Of a stretch of 64,000 nt of DNA, positions 37,014 to 48,282 are shown one piece after another (position 1 is the stretch's first letter; every line of letters starts with the position of its first letter). Where the stretch lies: contig JAWZYU010000009.1 in assembly GCA_038380435.1 (NCBI GenBank), positions 65,253,901 to 65,317,900 on the forward strand, written 5' to 3'. Below the pieces are notes generated by a model that saw only the letters and a list, made by a program, of their open reading frames with translations, made no database searches and was not told where the DNA came from. This DNA is from Ryuthela nishihirai. Taxonomy: Eukaryota; Arthropoda; Arachnida; Araneae; Heptathelidae. The position numbers and the translations under genes were made by a program.

Positions 37014-39588
37014 TCAGAAGAATTTGCAAAACACCTTCTCCTCCAATGGTGCTTTGACCTTGTCGAGGTGGGGGAGCTTGTGTGCAATACCACCATCAGG
37101 CCCCCATGCAACACGAAGGGCCTGATGATGAAGGGGGTCCAGCACCTTCACCACCGAATCCAGAGCAGAGTCGTATACCTGGGATCTATAGTCCAGTTTC
37201 GACCAGACAAGTGCACGGTAGAGGCAGAGCAAAGAGCATCGGTCCACCCCCCCACCCCCCCCCCCCCACCCCCCCCAAGGAAGGGAGGAGAGGACCTTAA
37301 GCATGTTCAAATGCCCGCGTGCATTTGGACCTGAGATGCCGAATATGAGATAAAAAGGTCAATTTCCGGTCGAAGATGAGACCGAGAAACTTGGTCTCCA
37401 CCACAACTGGAATGATGTTACCTCTGAGCCATAGCTAGGGATCCAGGTGAAGATTACGCTTGTGGCAAAGGTGCACACAAGCGGTCTTTGGTGGAGAGAA
37501 CCAAAACCCATTTGCCGTCGCCCAAACTGAAAGATTGTTCAGAGCAATTTGCAGTTGTCTTTCAATGACCCTCATGCTGGAGGAAGAGCAAAAAATGTTA
37601 AAATCGTCAACATAGAGAGCATTGTCTACAGATGGAGGAAGTTGTCTTGTAATAGAATTAATCTTGACAGCAAAAAGTGTAACATTCAGAACGCAGCCTT
37701 GTGGCACCTCCTGTTCTTAGGGGTATGGCCGCGACATAGTGTTGCCGACATGGACACGAAAAGAACATGTTGATAATAAGTTGGAGATGAAGATCAGCAT
37801 GTGATCTCTTAAGCTGAAGCTATGGAGGTCACGAAGAATGCCATATCTCCAAGCCATGTCATCTGCTTTTTTGATGTCAAAGAAAATTGACACCAGGTGC
37901 TCTCTATGTAAAAATGAATTTCTGATAGCAGATTCGAGGTGTATCAGATGGTTAAGAGTTGACCATTGAAGGTGAAAGCCACACTGGGTGTTGGAAAGAA
38001 GGTTGTGGCATTCCAAATACCAGATGGGTCTGGCATTTACCATTCTTTCCAACACCTTGCATACGCAGCTTGTCAACGCAATGAGATGATAATTCGAAGG
38101 AATCTTGGAATCCTTTCCTGGCTTTGGGAAGGTCAAGATGATGGCCTCCTGCCAGGAGTCCAGAAACTGCTCCTCGATGAAAATGCAGTTGAAGAGTTGG
38201 AGCAGCCGATACTTACTCGATGGTGAGAGATGTTGGAGCATGGCATAATGGACATTGTCTGGCCTGACAGCAGATGCACGAGAGGTGTGCAGAGCAAGGC
38301 GAAGCTCCTCCGCTGTGAATGGCTTGTTCTAAGGCTCCAAGCCATTCGAGTGGAAGGACAGCGGAGAGCATTCCGCCATGCTCTTCTGGGCCAGAAACTC
38401 GGGGGAGTAAGAAGAATAAGAAGAGATGGAGGAGAACGACTTCCCCAGAGTGTCAGCAATTGCCTGTCCATTGTTCTCTGGAATCGATAATGAGTGGAAC
38501 ATGTAGTTCCCACCCATCTTCCAGACTTTATCCCACACGACCTTAGAACTGGTCGTGCGGGTGATAGATGACGTATATTTTATCCAAGATTCCTTCTGGC
38601 ACCAGATGAAATGAGCTTTCGCCCTGGTGCATTTGAATGTTTCAAGGTTGGGGTACATTGGATATCTCTGAAACACACCCTACGCCTTGTTCTGAGCCTT
38701 ATGAGCTGCGGTGCAATCTGGATTCCACCACGGTTTTGGAAAACGAGGAAACCGTGTCGAAGATTGAGGAATTGTTGATGCAGCTGCATCTATGATACAG
38801 TCTGTTATTTCCGCTACTGCCACATTGATGGGCTCCTGGCTGACAGAGTGGTCATCGAGCTCAGAGAGCAGCTCGAAACCACCCCAGTCAGCCCAATCGA
38901 GCCTCCACCGTGAGACGCGTGAAGGGCTGCAAGGCCACCCACGGGAGATGGTGCACACCATGGAGAGGTGATTACTTCCATAGGGGTTGTCCTCGACCTT
39001 CCATGTAAAGAGTGGAAGGATTGAGGAGGAGCAGATGGTGAGGTCAATGGCAGTGAATGTGTGGGTTGGGGAGTGAAAGTATGTACTGACACTAGTGTTC
39101 AACAGGGAGAGAGAAGGATCCAAGAGCCACTATTCCAGGACCCCACCCCTCCCGTTGGTACCAGCACTGCCCCATAGTGGACTGTGTCTGTTGAAGTGCC
39201 CATTTTGAGGAAGGGGGACGGCAGCTGCGAGACGAGGTCATCAAGGTTTTCCTGGAAGACGATGTTCCCAGGTGGAAGAGACAGAGCAGACAATCAGCAA
39301 GAACCCCACGAAGAGGTGGATGGCTACTGCCTCTAAGTTGGTGGTCAGGGGTACAACCTGGAACGGAGAATGGTTGCTCACAAGGATGGCGACACCCTTG
39401 CGAGCTAGACCATCTCCATCCTGGTCCTGGTGAACTAGTGAAAAGTGCCGGATCATGGGATCTGTGACTGGCTGCAAGTATGTCTCCTGCAGGCACACAC
39501 AGATGGGCTGGTGTGCCTGAAGGAGGGCCTTGATGTTGTCAATATTCCTCTGGAATCCATGACAATTCCATTGTAGGAGTGTGGCCAT
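37014..39588 (-). pseudogene. ORF2 (endonuclease and reverse transcriptase) of the I-like element
   Basis: Starts 33 bp past the ORF1 stop with MATLLQWNCHGFQRNIDNIK. Endonuclease marks: VCLQETYL, KGVAILV and, after frameshifts, a DFNRHS-like block (about 39200). Later readable parts are FPRFPKPWWNPDCTAAHKAQ (about 38720), FPKPGKDSKIPSNYHLIALT (about 38130), SIFFDIKKADDMAWRYGILR (about 37880; the usual Tyr is Asp), MPQGCVLNVTLFAVKINSIT (about 37700), the catalytic YVDDF (about 37615) and the C-terminal YRALVWSKLDYRSQVYDSA (about 37210). At least four frameshifts make it inactive. Confidence 0.8.
37243..37277. repeat. Poly(C)-rich tract in the RT 3' region
   Basis: A run of C broken by a few A residues (CCACCCC..). 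On the coding strand it would give a Gly-rich insertion (WGGWGGGGGG). Confidence 0.85.
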
Positions 39589-39623
39589 CTCAGGACTTAG
39601 AAGAGTGGGCAGATGACAAATTG

Positions 39624-40560
39624 CTATTCAACTGCCGCAGAGGATGGTTTAGTAAATAGGGGGCAGTCTGCATCCATGTCCTCGGAATCGTCTGAGGGAC
39701 ATGGATCGATGACCACCCTTTGCGGAGGAGTACTTGCTTTCTTTTTTAGCCCCGGTGGGTGGCCCTTGGGTTTGGAAGGTCTTGCTGTCTGAAGAGAAGG
39801 CCTTCTGGTGGAGGTGGAAGGCTGAGTTGCAGGAATGGAAACCGGGGTTGATGTCGAAGTCGACACCACCCTTGGTTTCGCCTGTGTCAGGAAGTATTTA
39901 GCTGTGGGCAAGAAAGACTCAGTAGGTGGTACACTGATATCAGTTTGCACTGCCACCGAAGTCATTGGAACGATGGGCTTTCCAATGACTGCACTGGCAT
40001 AGGATATCTTGCCAGATGGGGCAGGCGGTGCAGTGAGCTTTCTCGCCTCAGCACGAGATGTTCATTACTTTCAAGCATTGTACCTCCTTTTCCTCCTTCT
40101 ACTTTGGACAGTCGTGGGAGTATGCCGGATGATCACCACTACAGTTCACACAGCTTGCCTTTTCTGCTGTGCAGTCAGGATCAAGATGATCCTTACTGCC
40201 ACAGGGAGCACAGGTTGGTTTGCACTGGCAAGCTGTGCAGGAATGGCCATATATCTGACACTGAAAACAGCGCAGATGATTTGGTACATATAGCCATACC
40301 TCACAATGCAAATAATCTGCCTTGGTGAAAAAAGGCAGGTGTGTCATGTTAAATGTCACAATCAGTACCCGGGTGGGTACCAATTTCCCATCACTGCATG
40401 TTAAAACTCGATGGACCACTGTTACTCCTTGAGGTGTGAGCTCCGAGAGAATTTCCTCTTCGGTGACTTTGAGGAGGCCCTACTCAGTGATCACACCCCG
40501 AGAGGAATTCGATGTTTAGTGGGGAGTGACCTCAACAGCCACCCCACCAATCTCTCTGAC
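39624..40560 (-). pseudogene. ORF1 (gag-like, CCHC zinc knuckles) of the I-like element
   Basis: Order on the minus strand: LLKVTEEEILSELTPQGVTV (about 40470), VLIVTFNMTHLPFFTKADYL, VPNHLRCFQCQIYGHSCTAC, then CAPCGSKDHLDPDC and CVNCSGDHPAYSHDC, giving three zinc knuckles between 40300 and 40110. A frame break near 40080 leads to a Ser/Thr/Pro-rich tail (ISYASAVIGKPIVPM.. to ..FTKPSSAAVE) ending in a stop near 39624. Such proteins package the element RNA. Upstream stops and frameshifts at about 40500-40560 kill it. Confidence 0.78.
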
Positions 40561-41950
40561 ATTCAGGAGCAGTTCTGAATGTTTGGAACAAGTAGTCTCA
40601 ACTTGCAAGTCGCCAGATCATAAGCGCTTGACAGATTTTGGCTCTCCTGCAAGACCTTTCAAACCTTTGTTCACTAAAAATGAGGACATGTCCCTAAGTA
40701 CCCTGATCACACATGGAGTGAATGATCAAGAATCTTGGGAGCGAAGACACAGACAAAGACGACAACGAAGTTGATAACAAAGACAATGGGGAAGATGGGG
40801 GCTCATGTCGAGTCCTCTTAGTGGCATTGATTGCATTAATTTCATCATCAATTCTCATGTTTTTTTTTGTGTGGTTCAGTGCCCGACTTCTACATATGTT
40901 TTTTGGCTCAAAATTCTAAAGATATCATCTGATTATTTGGCAGATATTTGGACAAAATCCAGTGAGTGATGGGCATATTCCTAGGCATTACTCAAAATCT
41001 TAAAAGATCCCACTCTCACTGAACCTCAATGATTATTTATACACGCAAGCTATAAAATCCCAAGCAGTGCTTTTCTCTTCACAAAGGTCTTCTCCCACTG
41101 TAGGCAGGTACAATGTAAGGCAAGTTTAATTGACAGGAACCTGGTTAGTCGATGGGTATTCAGTGGCAACTCCCTTATGGTGATATGCAGTCCTTGTACT
41201 GAGGTGCACCGGGATTGTCACACATTATTACTTGTCCCCACCCTCCACGGAGCCCGGCAATGGGACACCTAGTCGAGTGCCAGGGCTATGCAGGCACTAT
41301 ACACACACACAGACAGTGAGCCAAGCCCTCACAAACAAATAAAAGGAAAATGAAAAGGGAAAGTGGAAATAAACTTTCCACACAAAAGGAACTAAGCGAT
41401 AAATAAACAAATTATGATTGATCAAACTGGCCTCACAAAGAAAGAATAACTTCAAAAGGAAAATAAGTTGTGAGGAAACTCGCAAACCTGTACCCAGACG
41501 TGGGCAAGGTTACTCACCGCTCTGTATAGTTGACCCTAGCAGGACCTGCCCACCAGCCGATTGCTAAGGGGGGGGGGATGCTATCCCCAGGAGCTCCTGT
41601 TTACCGGAAGCAGAGGCCAAAGCAGTGTATAGCAGAAGCCCCGGAATCCGCTGCCCAGCCCCGCGACGACCGGCTTTCCAATGGCAAGGCAACCAAAGGG
41701 GACCCTGACAGTCATGAGATGAGGAGAGAAGACGGGGATCCCCGAGCAACTACCAAGATCCTCCTTTCCCGGGACACAGGTCTCCACACATGGCAAACAC
41801 GTGGGTGAATGTTCAGGACCCTGTGAAGGTAACAGAGCCAGCAAAACCTTCACAGGGTGGTCCCCTCACCATGGGCAGGAGCTTATACCGAGGGGCGCAA
41901 CTGTAGGCCCTCGCATTCCGATGATATAGTAAAACGACTTTCAGATTTTC

Positions 41951-42293
41951 CATTTTTTAGAGGGAAAGAGAGCATGGGGAGTCATTTTTATAGCCTATGA
42001 AACTCCATTTGTCACAAGCTTTCATTACACACATAGCTCGTTACTTTTGGCACTTACATTCAGGAGATATAGAGGAACAGTCATTTCCACACTGTCCCCC
42101 TTTTTTAGGGGAAAGAAAGCATGGGGGACAATTTTTCGTATCCTATGGCATTTCTCACATCAGAAGCTTTCATTTGGCATATTTATAGCCTAAGACACTC
42201 CCCGTGTCATAAGGCAATTAATATGAACTAAAGAAACAAGCATTTTTCTCTAATCATTCGTAACTTTTGGCATTCACATTCTGGCAAACATTT
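41951..42293. repeat. Two diverged direct repeats of unknown type
   Basis: Copy 1 (about 41950-42085) and copy 2 (about 42098-42290) share TTTTTTAGAGGGAAAGAGAG / TTTTTTAGGGGAAAGAAAGC, CATGGGG-A-CA-TTTTT, TCCTATGRCA-TTCT, AGCTTTCATT, and TTTTGGCAYTCACATTC. Copy 2 contains about 60 extra bases. No source element recognised. Confidence 0.55.
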
Positions 42294-42491
42294 TTTCTCT
42301 TTATGAAGTTTAACTTTTACAAATAGTTGCGGTATATCCAGATACATTGGGGGGTTACATTTAATTGCTATTGTTTCTGGAAGAAAGGGATAATTTTTTA
42401 GTTCCACTAACTTTCTTATTGTTTTTGGTAGAGGATTTGTTTTTAATGGTTCACTTTTTAATCCTCTAATTCTTTCTTGACAGAATTTCTT
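42294..42491 (-). other. Open, coding-looking segment of unknown origin
   Basis: Read on the minus strand, about 64 codons are open without a start: KFCQERIRGLKSEPLKTNPL, then PKTIRKLVELKNYP and, further on, CNPPMYLDIPQLFVKVKLHK. The pattern of an L/F-C-x-x-x-I-R start with PLP..I..L following faintly recalls a SOCS box. RTE piece C1 cuts it on its upstream side. It could be an exon or a transposon remnant. Confidence 0.3.
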
Positions 42492-42499
42492 TTTTTCCT

Positions 42500-43195
42500 T
42501 TTTTCCTTTTTTTTTTCAACTCTGCTGAGGAGAGGTCAACTTCACAGGGTGAGTTATATAATGCTGACCATTTATACCTACTAGACTGGACTTGTTATTT
42601 ATGGATTTGAGATTGATTATGGATCTTGGGCTTGCTGCACTGGTGGGCCTCTGTTGAGGGAGAATCTGCCATTGTGTTTTCTGTTTGCTTCTGGGTTGCC
42701 AGCCGTAAGTGAACAGAGGCATGGGATACCTTATATCAGCTGGTGGATAACCCTAATCAGAGGCCATCGCAGGTACCTGAATCTCACTTAGGGAGTTGGG
42801 TATCGTCAAGCCTAAACTGGAGTAATGTGTCTCGGGCAGACCATATGGCTCTTGAAAAAGTCCACTTGTAAAGGTGGTGCCTGAAGTTCTTACCAGCATC
42901 GGTAACTTCAGCCTTTAGCGGAGGAGGAACAGGTCTTTGCCCCATGCCTGCGATCAGGGGGTTATTTGATATTGTTGGCCCTACCTATCTCAATAAACCT
43001 AGTCTCTTTAAAAATCCTACTAATCATTTTCTCTCTGCAGGAACGTGAGGACATTACATAGAGATTATTCTCCTGATGTCCTCACGAAGGAATTACAGTG
43101 CTATAACCTAGATATTCTAAGCTTGCAAGAGACCAGATGGACAGGTAAAGGTGAGATACTTTAATGCTCTTCTAGGATATGAGTGCATTAATGAA
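42500..43195 (+). mobile_element. RTE copy C1: 5' portion with internal deletion
   Basis: Follows the RTE leader from TTTTTTTTTCAACTCTGCTG and reads MPAIRGLFDIVGPT-like EN start (about 42945-43010), then ETRWTGKGEIL. After GTGAGATACTT it jumps about 80 bp ahead to TTCTAGGATATGAGTGCATT and ends at AATGAAAGG. Copy C2 begins immediately after in the same orientation. Confidence 0.75.
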
Positions 43196-43384
43196 AGGTG
43201 GTGAAGGAGGAAAAATTCCTTTTGTGAGGAAAAATCTTTCGCTGTGTTTTTTGTTTGTTTGTAGGTTGACAGCCCCAAGTGAATAGATTCACAGGATATG
43301 TTTATCAGCTGGTGGATAATCTTGAGCAGAGGTCATCACAGGCACCTGAACTCTTTGCTTTTATTGGCATCGTCAAATTCTACA

Positions 43385-43464
43385 TTGGAGGAAGTCTTCC
43401 AATGTAGATGGCTTCAGCCTTTAGTTGGAGGAAGTCTTCCAATGTAGATGGCTTCAGCCTTTAG
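43385..43464. repeat. 40-bp tandem duplication in RTE C2 leader
   Basis: Two identical units beginning TTGGAGGAAGTCTTCCAATG. The other RTE copies carry it once. Confidence 0.9.
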
Positions 43465-43467
43465 TGG

Positions 43468-46456
43468 TGGGGGAATGGGTCTTTGCCCCATGTCTGCAAT
43501 TAGGGAGCTGTTTGATATTGCTGGCATTCCCTCTCTCAATAAACATAGTTTCTTTAAACAACCCACTAACCATTTTCTCTCCATAGGTAGTTGGAATGTG
43601 AGGACTCTGCACAGAACTTATTCTCTTGATGTCCTCACACAAGAATTCCACCATTATAATTTAGATATTCTTGGCTTAAAAGAGACCAGATGGACAGGTA
43701 AAGGCCAGATTCTTAAAAATAATCTTAAATTTCTCTTTTCAAGGAGGGAAGACAATAAACATCACCAAGGCATGGGTCTGCTTCTCAGCAGACATGCTAG
43801 TGATGCTCTTCTAGGATATGAGTGCATTAATGAAAGGTTTATTACAGCAAAATTTCAAACAAGCGTTAAAGACTTGAATGCAATCTGCTGTTATGCCCCC
43901 ACTGAGGATGCCAATAAGAATGAGAAAAATAGGATTTATGGACAACTTCAGGATATTTTGAATTCTGTCAAGAAAGGAGATATTACCCTTGTTCTAGGTG
44001 ACTTCAATGCCAAAGTTGGTACTGACTCTGATCAACTGGGAGAGGGGTGATAGGCCCTTTTGGTATTGATAGCTGCAATGGGCAACGTCTCCTACAGGTA
44101 AGTAAACTCAATGGTTTCAGAATAACTAACACTTATTACAAACACCGTGACATACATAAGTAACCATGGGTTTCACTTGATGGGCTGCATAAGAATATGA
44201 TTGATTATATATTAATTAACAGCAAATGGGCTAGTTCTGTTAGGAATACCAGGGCATATAGGGGAGCTGAAATTGGATCTGACCATTACCTTGTTAAAAC
44301 TGTATTGTAATTTAAACTTAAAAAGTATTGTGCTGAAGTTAAAAAATTTACCTTTAATACTGAAGCTCTGAAAGACCCAGTTATAGCTAAAGCTTACCAT
44401 GATAGGTTACTTAGTCATTATGACAGTCATGGTTTGCTTACTACTGAAGTTGAGGAAGAATGGGGCCATTTCAAACAGGTTTTTTTGGAAACTAACAGTA
44501 TTCTTTTAGGAAAAAAGGAGCAAAGGAGCAAAGGAGGCAGAATTATTTGAGTGATAAGGTATTTGAGCTCATTTCAGAAAGAAGGAACTGCAGGAATGTC
44601 CTTAATCAATACTCTACTAGTCCTAATAGAAAGGATTACAGAGAGCTTAATAAATGTGTAAAGGATCAGTTAGCTGCTGCTAAGAATCTTTGGCTTGATG
44701 GCTAGCTGACAAAGCCGAGGAAGCAGTTAGACAGCACAACAGCAGAGAGCTGTACCAGAGAGTTAATGTTTTGTGTGGTAGAAAACAAACAGGTATACAG
44801 GGATTGAAGGATAAACAAGGCAAGGTTATAGAAGGAGAGGATTCTGTCATGGCTAGGTGGGCTGAGCATTTCAGTGATGTTCTAAACAATGTGGTTAGTT
44901 CTACTCCCATTGTTTGTAATGATGATAGATGCATTACTGGCTTTAATGATGGCACTATAACACAATCTGAAGTTATTTTGGCAATTTCTAAACTTAAACT
45001 TTATAAATACCCAGGGGTAGATGAAATTACTGCAGAAATGCTTAGAGCTGGGAATGTTTTAGTTACCACTTGGATGACTGAAATTTTGAATATATTTTAT
45101 GATAAAGGCAAGGTTCCTAAGAATTTTACCATAGCTATTATTATACCTATTTCAAAAAAAGGTGATCGCAGTTCTTGTGATAACTATAGGGGTATCAGCC
45201 TACTCTCTGTTCCAGGTAAAGTTCTTTCCATGATTGTGCTTAATAGAATTAAGAATGTGGTTGACAGTCAATTGTGTGGTGAGCAGTGTGGATTCAGAAG
45301 TGGTAGGGGATGTGTGGATCATATATTTTCACTTAAGCAGATTCTTGAGAAATGTTTCGAGTTTCAGAAACCTTTGGTTGCTAGCTTTGTTGATTTCAAA
45401 AAGGCTTTCGACTCTGTTGATCATCATAATTTGTGGTTGATTGTGATATCATATGGTATACCAGAAAGGTTTTAACATAATGAAAGCTCTCTATAATAAC
45501 ACTGAGTCATGTGTGAGAGTTGGTAAGGCTTATAGCAATTGGTTTAGCATTACTTCTGGTGTTTGACAAGGGTGCATTTTGTCCCCTTTTCTATTTAGTT
45601 TGGTTATTGATTATGTTATGTGAAATTCACTGCATGGGAAAGATTTTGGCCTTAAGTGGTCTAGAGTTTTCAAAATTTCTGATTTAGATTATGCAGATGA
45701 TTAGTGTGAGATGATATTATGCAGATGATTAGTGATGTTGAGGAGATGAATTCTTTCATTGGGGCTGTTAATAAGACTGGTAATAGAGTTGGTTTGGTGA
45801 TAAACAGAGATAAAACTATAGTGATGAAAATTGGTCAGGCAGTTAGTGTTTCAGTCACTCTGAATGGCTGCACTCTTGAGCAAGTATCCGAGTTTAATTA
45901 TCTTGGGAGTTATGTAACAGATACTGGGGATGTGCGGCATGAGATTAACAGACGAATAGGGATTGCTGCTGGGACTTTTAAGAATCTGTGGAGAGTGTGG
46001 AGAAATAGGTGCATACACCTAAAGACTAAAATTAGACTGTATAATAGTTTGGTTCTTTCTAGGGTTAGTTATGGTAGTGAAACTTGGATGCTTTGTAAAC
46101 AAGATAACAGGAAACTAGATGCTTACAGTATCTTGGGCATTAGGTGGTTCAGCTTTGTAATTAATGATGAGGTTAGACAAAGGAGTCTGCAACCTCCTTT
46201 AAGCAGCATATTGTGCAGAGAGAGACTCCACTGGTTTGGCCATGTTGCCCCTATGGATAATTATAGATTATTGAATAGGGTTATGAACAGTGGGCCTAAA
46301 GGCCTCAGAAAGAGGGGGAGACCTAGGATGCGGTGGGCAGACAATGTCAAACAGGACATTGTTAAAATTGGTGTGCAGTGGCTGAATGCAGCAGATGTAG
46401 CTCAGGACAGATATTCTTGGAGAATTAAACTGCATGGTCTGGTTGGACCTCTGTAG
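43468..46456 (+). pseudogene. RTE endonuclease-reverse transcriptase ORF, copy C2 (broken)
   Basis: EN: GGGMGLCPMSAIRELFDIAG, SIGSWNVRTLHRTYSLDVLT, LKETRWTGKGQIL, LGDFNAKVG, ending at SDQLGEG-stop (44050) through a 2-base insertion. Then MIDYILINSKWASSVRN (about 44197) and a linker with a stop at about 44310. RT (44771-45475) is the best in the window: ISKKGDRSSCDNYRGISLLS, EQCGFRSGRGCVDH, SFVDFKKAFDSVDHHNLWLI, then a small deletion at PERF-stop. The YADD region is disturbed by a short duplication (45685-45735). The C-terminal domain runs openly to HGLVGPL (46456), minus a 14-base deletion after KLDAY. Confidence 0.85.
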
Positions 46457-46489
46457 CCCATGGCTGCTTAAGGAGGATGATAATGATGA

Positions 46490-47240
46490 ATGTTTTTGTT
46501 ATCTTTTGATCATATTTGTCTTTGTTGAGTATGACAATTTGATCTGTCTTATCTGCCAATATAATTTTGACATCTGGATTACTTTTTAAGTCATGTAATA
46601 CTTTTACATCTCTATTTATATTGTTATTTTTATGCTGATATTTTATACTTCTATAAATTTTAAATCTCTCTTTTTCTTTATGCACATGAGGAATTCTATA
46701 CAGATTGTTCTACTTGTGGAAGAATGTTATTAAGGTTTAATCTATTATCAGAATATGCAAATTTAGTCCTTGCTGCAAAATTCTATCCTCCTTTTCTGTT
46801 ATATCATAATTTGATAACTTTAAATATTTCTTATTAGGTGACGTACATATTTGTTTTCCATTAAACCTTTTGTTTGTTGTATGTGTTTTTACTAAATTAT
46901 GTAATTTATTATTGTGTTTTGCTCGAATTTTTATTGTTTCTATTTCAATTCAATATGTTAATCTTCCCATTATTTGTGTTAAACTTCCTGACTTTAATTT
47001 TAAATATTCTTTATATGTCGCTTTTTCTGTTTGCCCAATTTGTTGTCTAAGAATTCAAATTACCTTATTTAGTAATTTACTCTCTGCTTTACGTAGTATA
47101 GTTAAAAAAATTTATCAAATTTATGTTTAGGAATTTGTAATGATTTTGGTACTACTTCTAACCTCTTACATCTAATTAAAAAATTAAGTTTTAATATCAA
47201 TCGATTAAATAAGACCTGCATTTGAATAAATCTTTTGGCC
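46490..47240 (-). pseudogene. Penelope-like retroelement fragment (probable)
   Basis: On the minus strand, LFNRLILKLNFLIRCKRLEV then VVPKSLQIPKHKF (about 47200-47110). After heavily decayed sequence comes KVLHDLKSNPDVKIILADKT then DQIVILNKDKYDQKI (about 46610-46500). These match in order the N-terminal parts of Penelope-type RTs (IPKGLR-like block, then ADKGNAVVIMNK-like block), from memory of the family. RTE C2 cuts it at 46487. Confidence 0.5.
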
Positions 47241-47311
47241 TCCATAATGCGGTCTGTGCGTATTTAATCGTGCGCTTATTTCAATAAATTACAAATCACA
47301 GTAATGTAAAT

Positions 47312-48265
47312 ATAATTTAATTTCACGATTAATTACTGTACAAACAAAGTCTAGTTAAGATCCGTAGGAGTGCTGTACAAATCATAAGAATCTAGTAATC
47401 ATTATCTATGAGCATTTATGCTCTGATCTTAAGGTTCTTAGTTGACATATTCTAAAAGTTTGTTTTTTCAAAACCATAGTTACCAGTTCATAATATGAAG
47501 AAGATGTTAATAGTTGCTGGCACAGGTACAGATGGGCTGGATTTTTCTTCTGTTGTTGTTCGAAGTTTTTTGGCCAATCTTAGGAAGTACCCAAGTCAAC
47601 TCCTACAAGTTGCTCCTGCACTTGTGGCTACCACCTGTTGTAAAGCGATACTGTTTTTGATACGGTTGTACCTCTATATCAACTTCTGTATACCAGTCCT
47701 TTTAAGCAAGCTCTTGTTGTATTCCTCATTGGAGGGTCTCACTATTCTCACAATTTCACAGTCATTAAGTAATTCGTGAACAAAAGTGATTTGAATTGTG
47801 AGAAAAGTGAGACCCTCCAATGAGGAATACAACAAGAGCTAGCCTAAAAGGACTGGTATACAGAAGCTGATACAGAGGTACAAGCATACCAAAAAATAAT
47901 ATCGTTTTACAACAAGCGGTAGCCACAAGTGCAGGAGCAACTTGTAGGAGTTGACTTCGGTACTTCCTAAGATCGGCCAAAAAGCTTTGAACAACAACAG
48001 AAGAAAAATCCAGCCATCTGTACCTGTGCCAGCAACTATTAACATCTTCTTCATATTATGAACTGGTAATTATGGTTTTCCTTACTTTTCTATAGCACCT
48101 TTACAAGGAAAAGGCAAGCTTTTAGAATATGTCAACTAAGGACTTTAAGATCAGAGCATAAATGCTCATAGATAATGGTTACTAGATTCTTACGATTTGT
48201 ACAGCACTCTTCCAGATCTTAACTAGACTTTGTTTGTACAGTAATTAATCGTGAAATTAAATTAT
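47312..48265. repeat. ~950-bp foldback: two ~450-bp inverted arms
   Basis: Left arm 47312-47756 and right arm about 47792-48265 are inverted copies at roughly 90% by eye, with a ~35-base spacer. Paired marks: ATAATTTAATTTCACGATTA (47312) with TAATCGTGAAATTAAATTAT (about 48246); CATAATATGAAGAAGATGTT (47490) with AACATCTTCTTCATATTATG (48042); CATTGGAGGGTCTCAC with GTGAGACCCTCCAATG. The right arm has about 33 extra bases (48081-48113). Ends lack a recognised transposon signature. Open stretches of about 70-95 codons in the arms are mirror copies, not genes. Confidence 0.9.
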
Positions 48266-48282
48266 TATTTCGCATCACATTT

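Larger units (their letters stand above)
37014..41950 (-). mobile_element. I-clade-like non-LTR retrotransposon with gag and pol-like ORFs
   Basis: A ~4.9-kb minus-strand LINE that stands out by its higher GC. 5' leader about 41.95-41.0 kb. ORF1 (gag-like, three CCHC knuckles) to about 39.62 kb. ORF2 (endonuclease, RT) from 39588. No RNase H domain could be read before the element ends near 37014, although I-clade elements usually have one; it may have been deleted. A C-rich run (37243-37277) interrupts the 3' coding region. The type of gag and endonuclease is common in arachnid and other arthropod genomes, from general knowledge. Confidence 0.8.
43196..46487 (+). mobile_element. RTE-clade retrotransposon, copy C2
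   Basis: 5' truncated in the leader (first clear match TTGTTTGTTTGTAGGTTGAC at about 43251). It runs to the 3' end GGAGGATGATAATGATGA. A 40-bp tandem duplication lies just before the ORF (43385-43464). The 3' flank is a Penelope-like fragment. This copy keeps the longest RT reading in the window and shares disabling lesions with copy D. Confidence 0.85.

Noticed and set aside
37014..41853. Many plus-strand open stretches across the I-like element
   Set aside because: They are antisense shadows of the higher-GC gag and RT coding region.
47495..48054. Open stretches of 70-95 codons starting MKKMLIVAGTGTDG in the foldback
   Set aside because: They occur as mirror images in both arms and have no recognisable motif. 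They reflect the palindrome rather than a gene.
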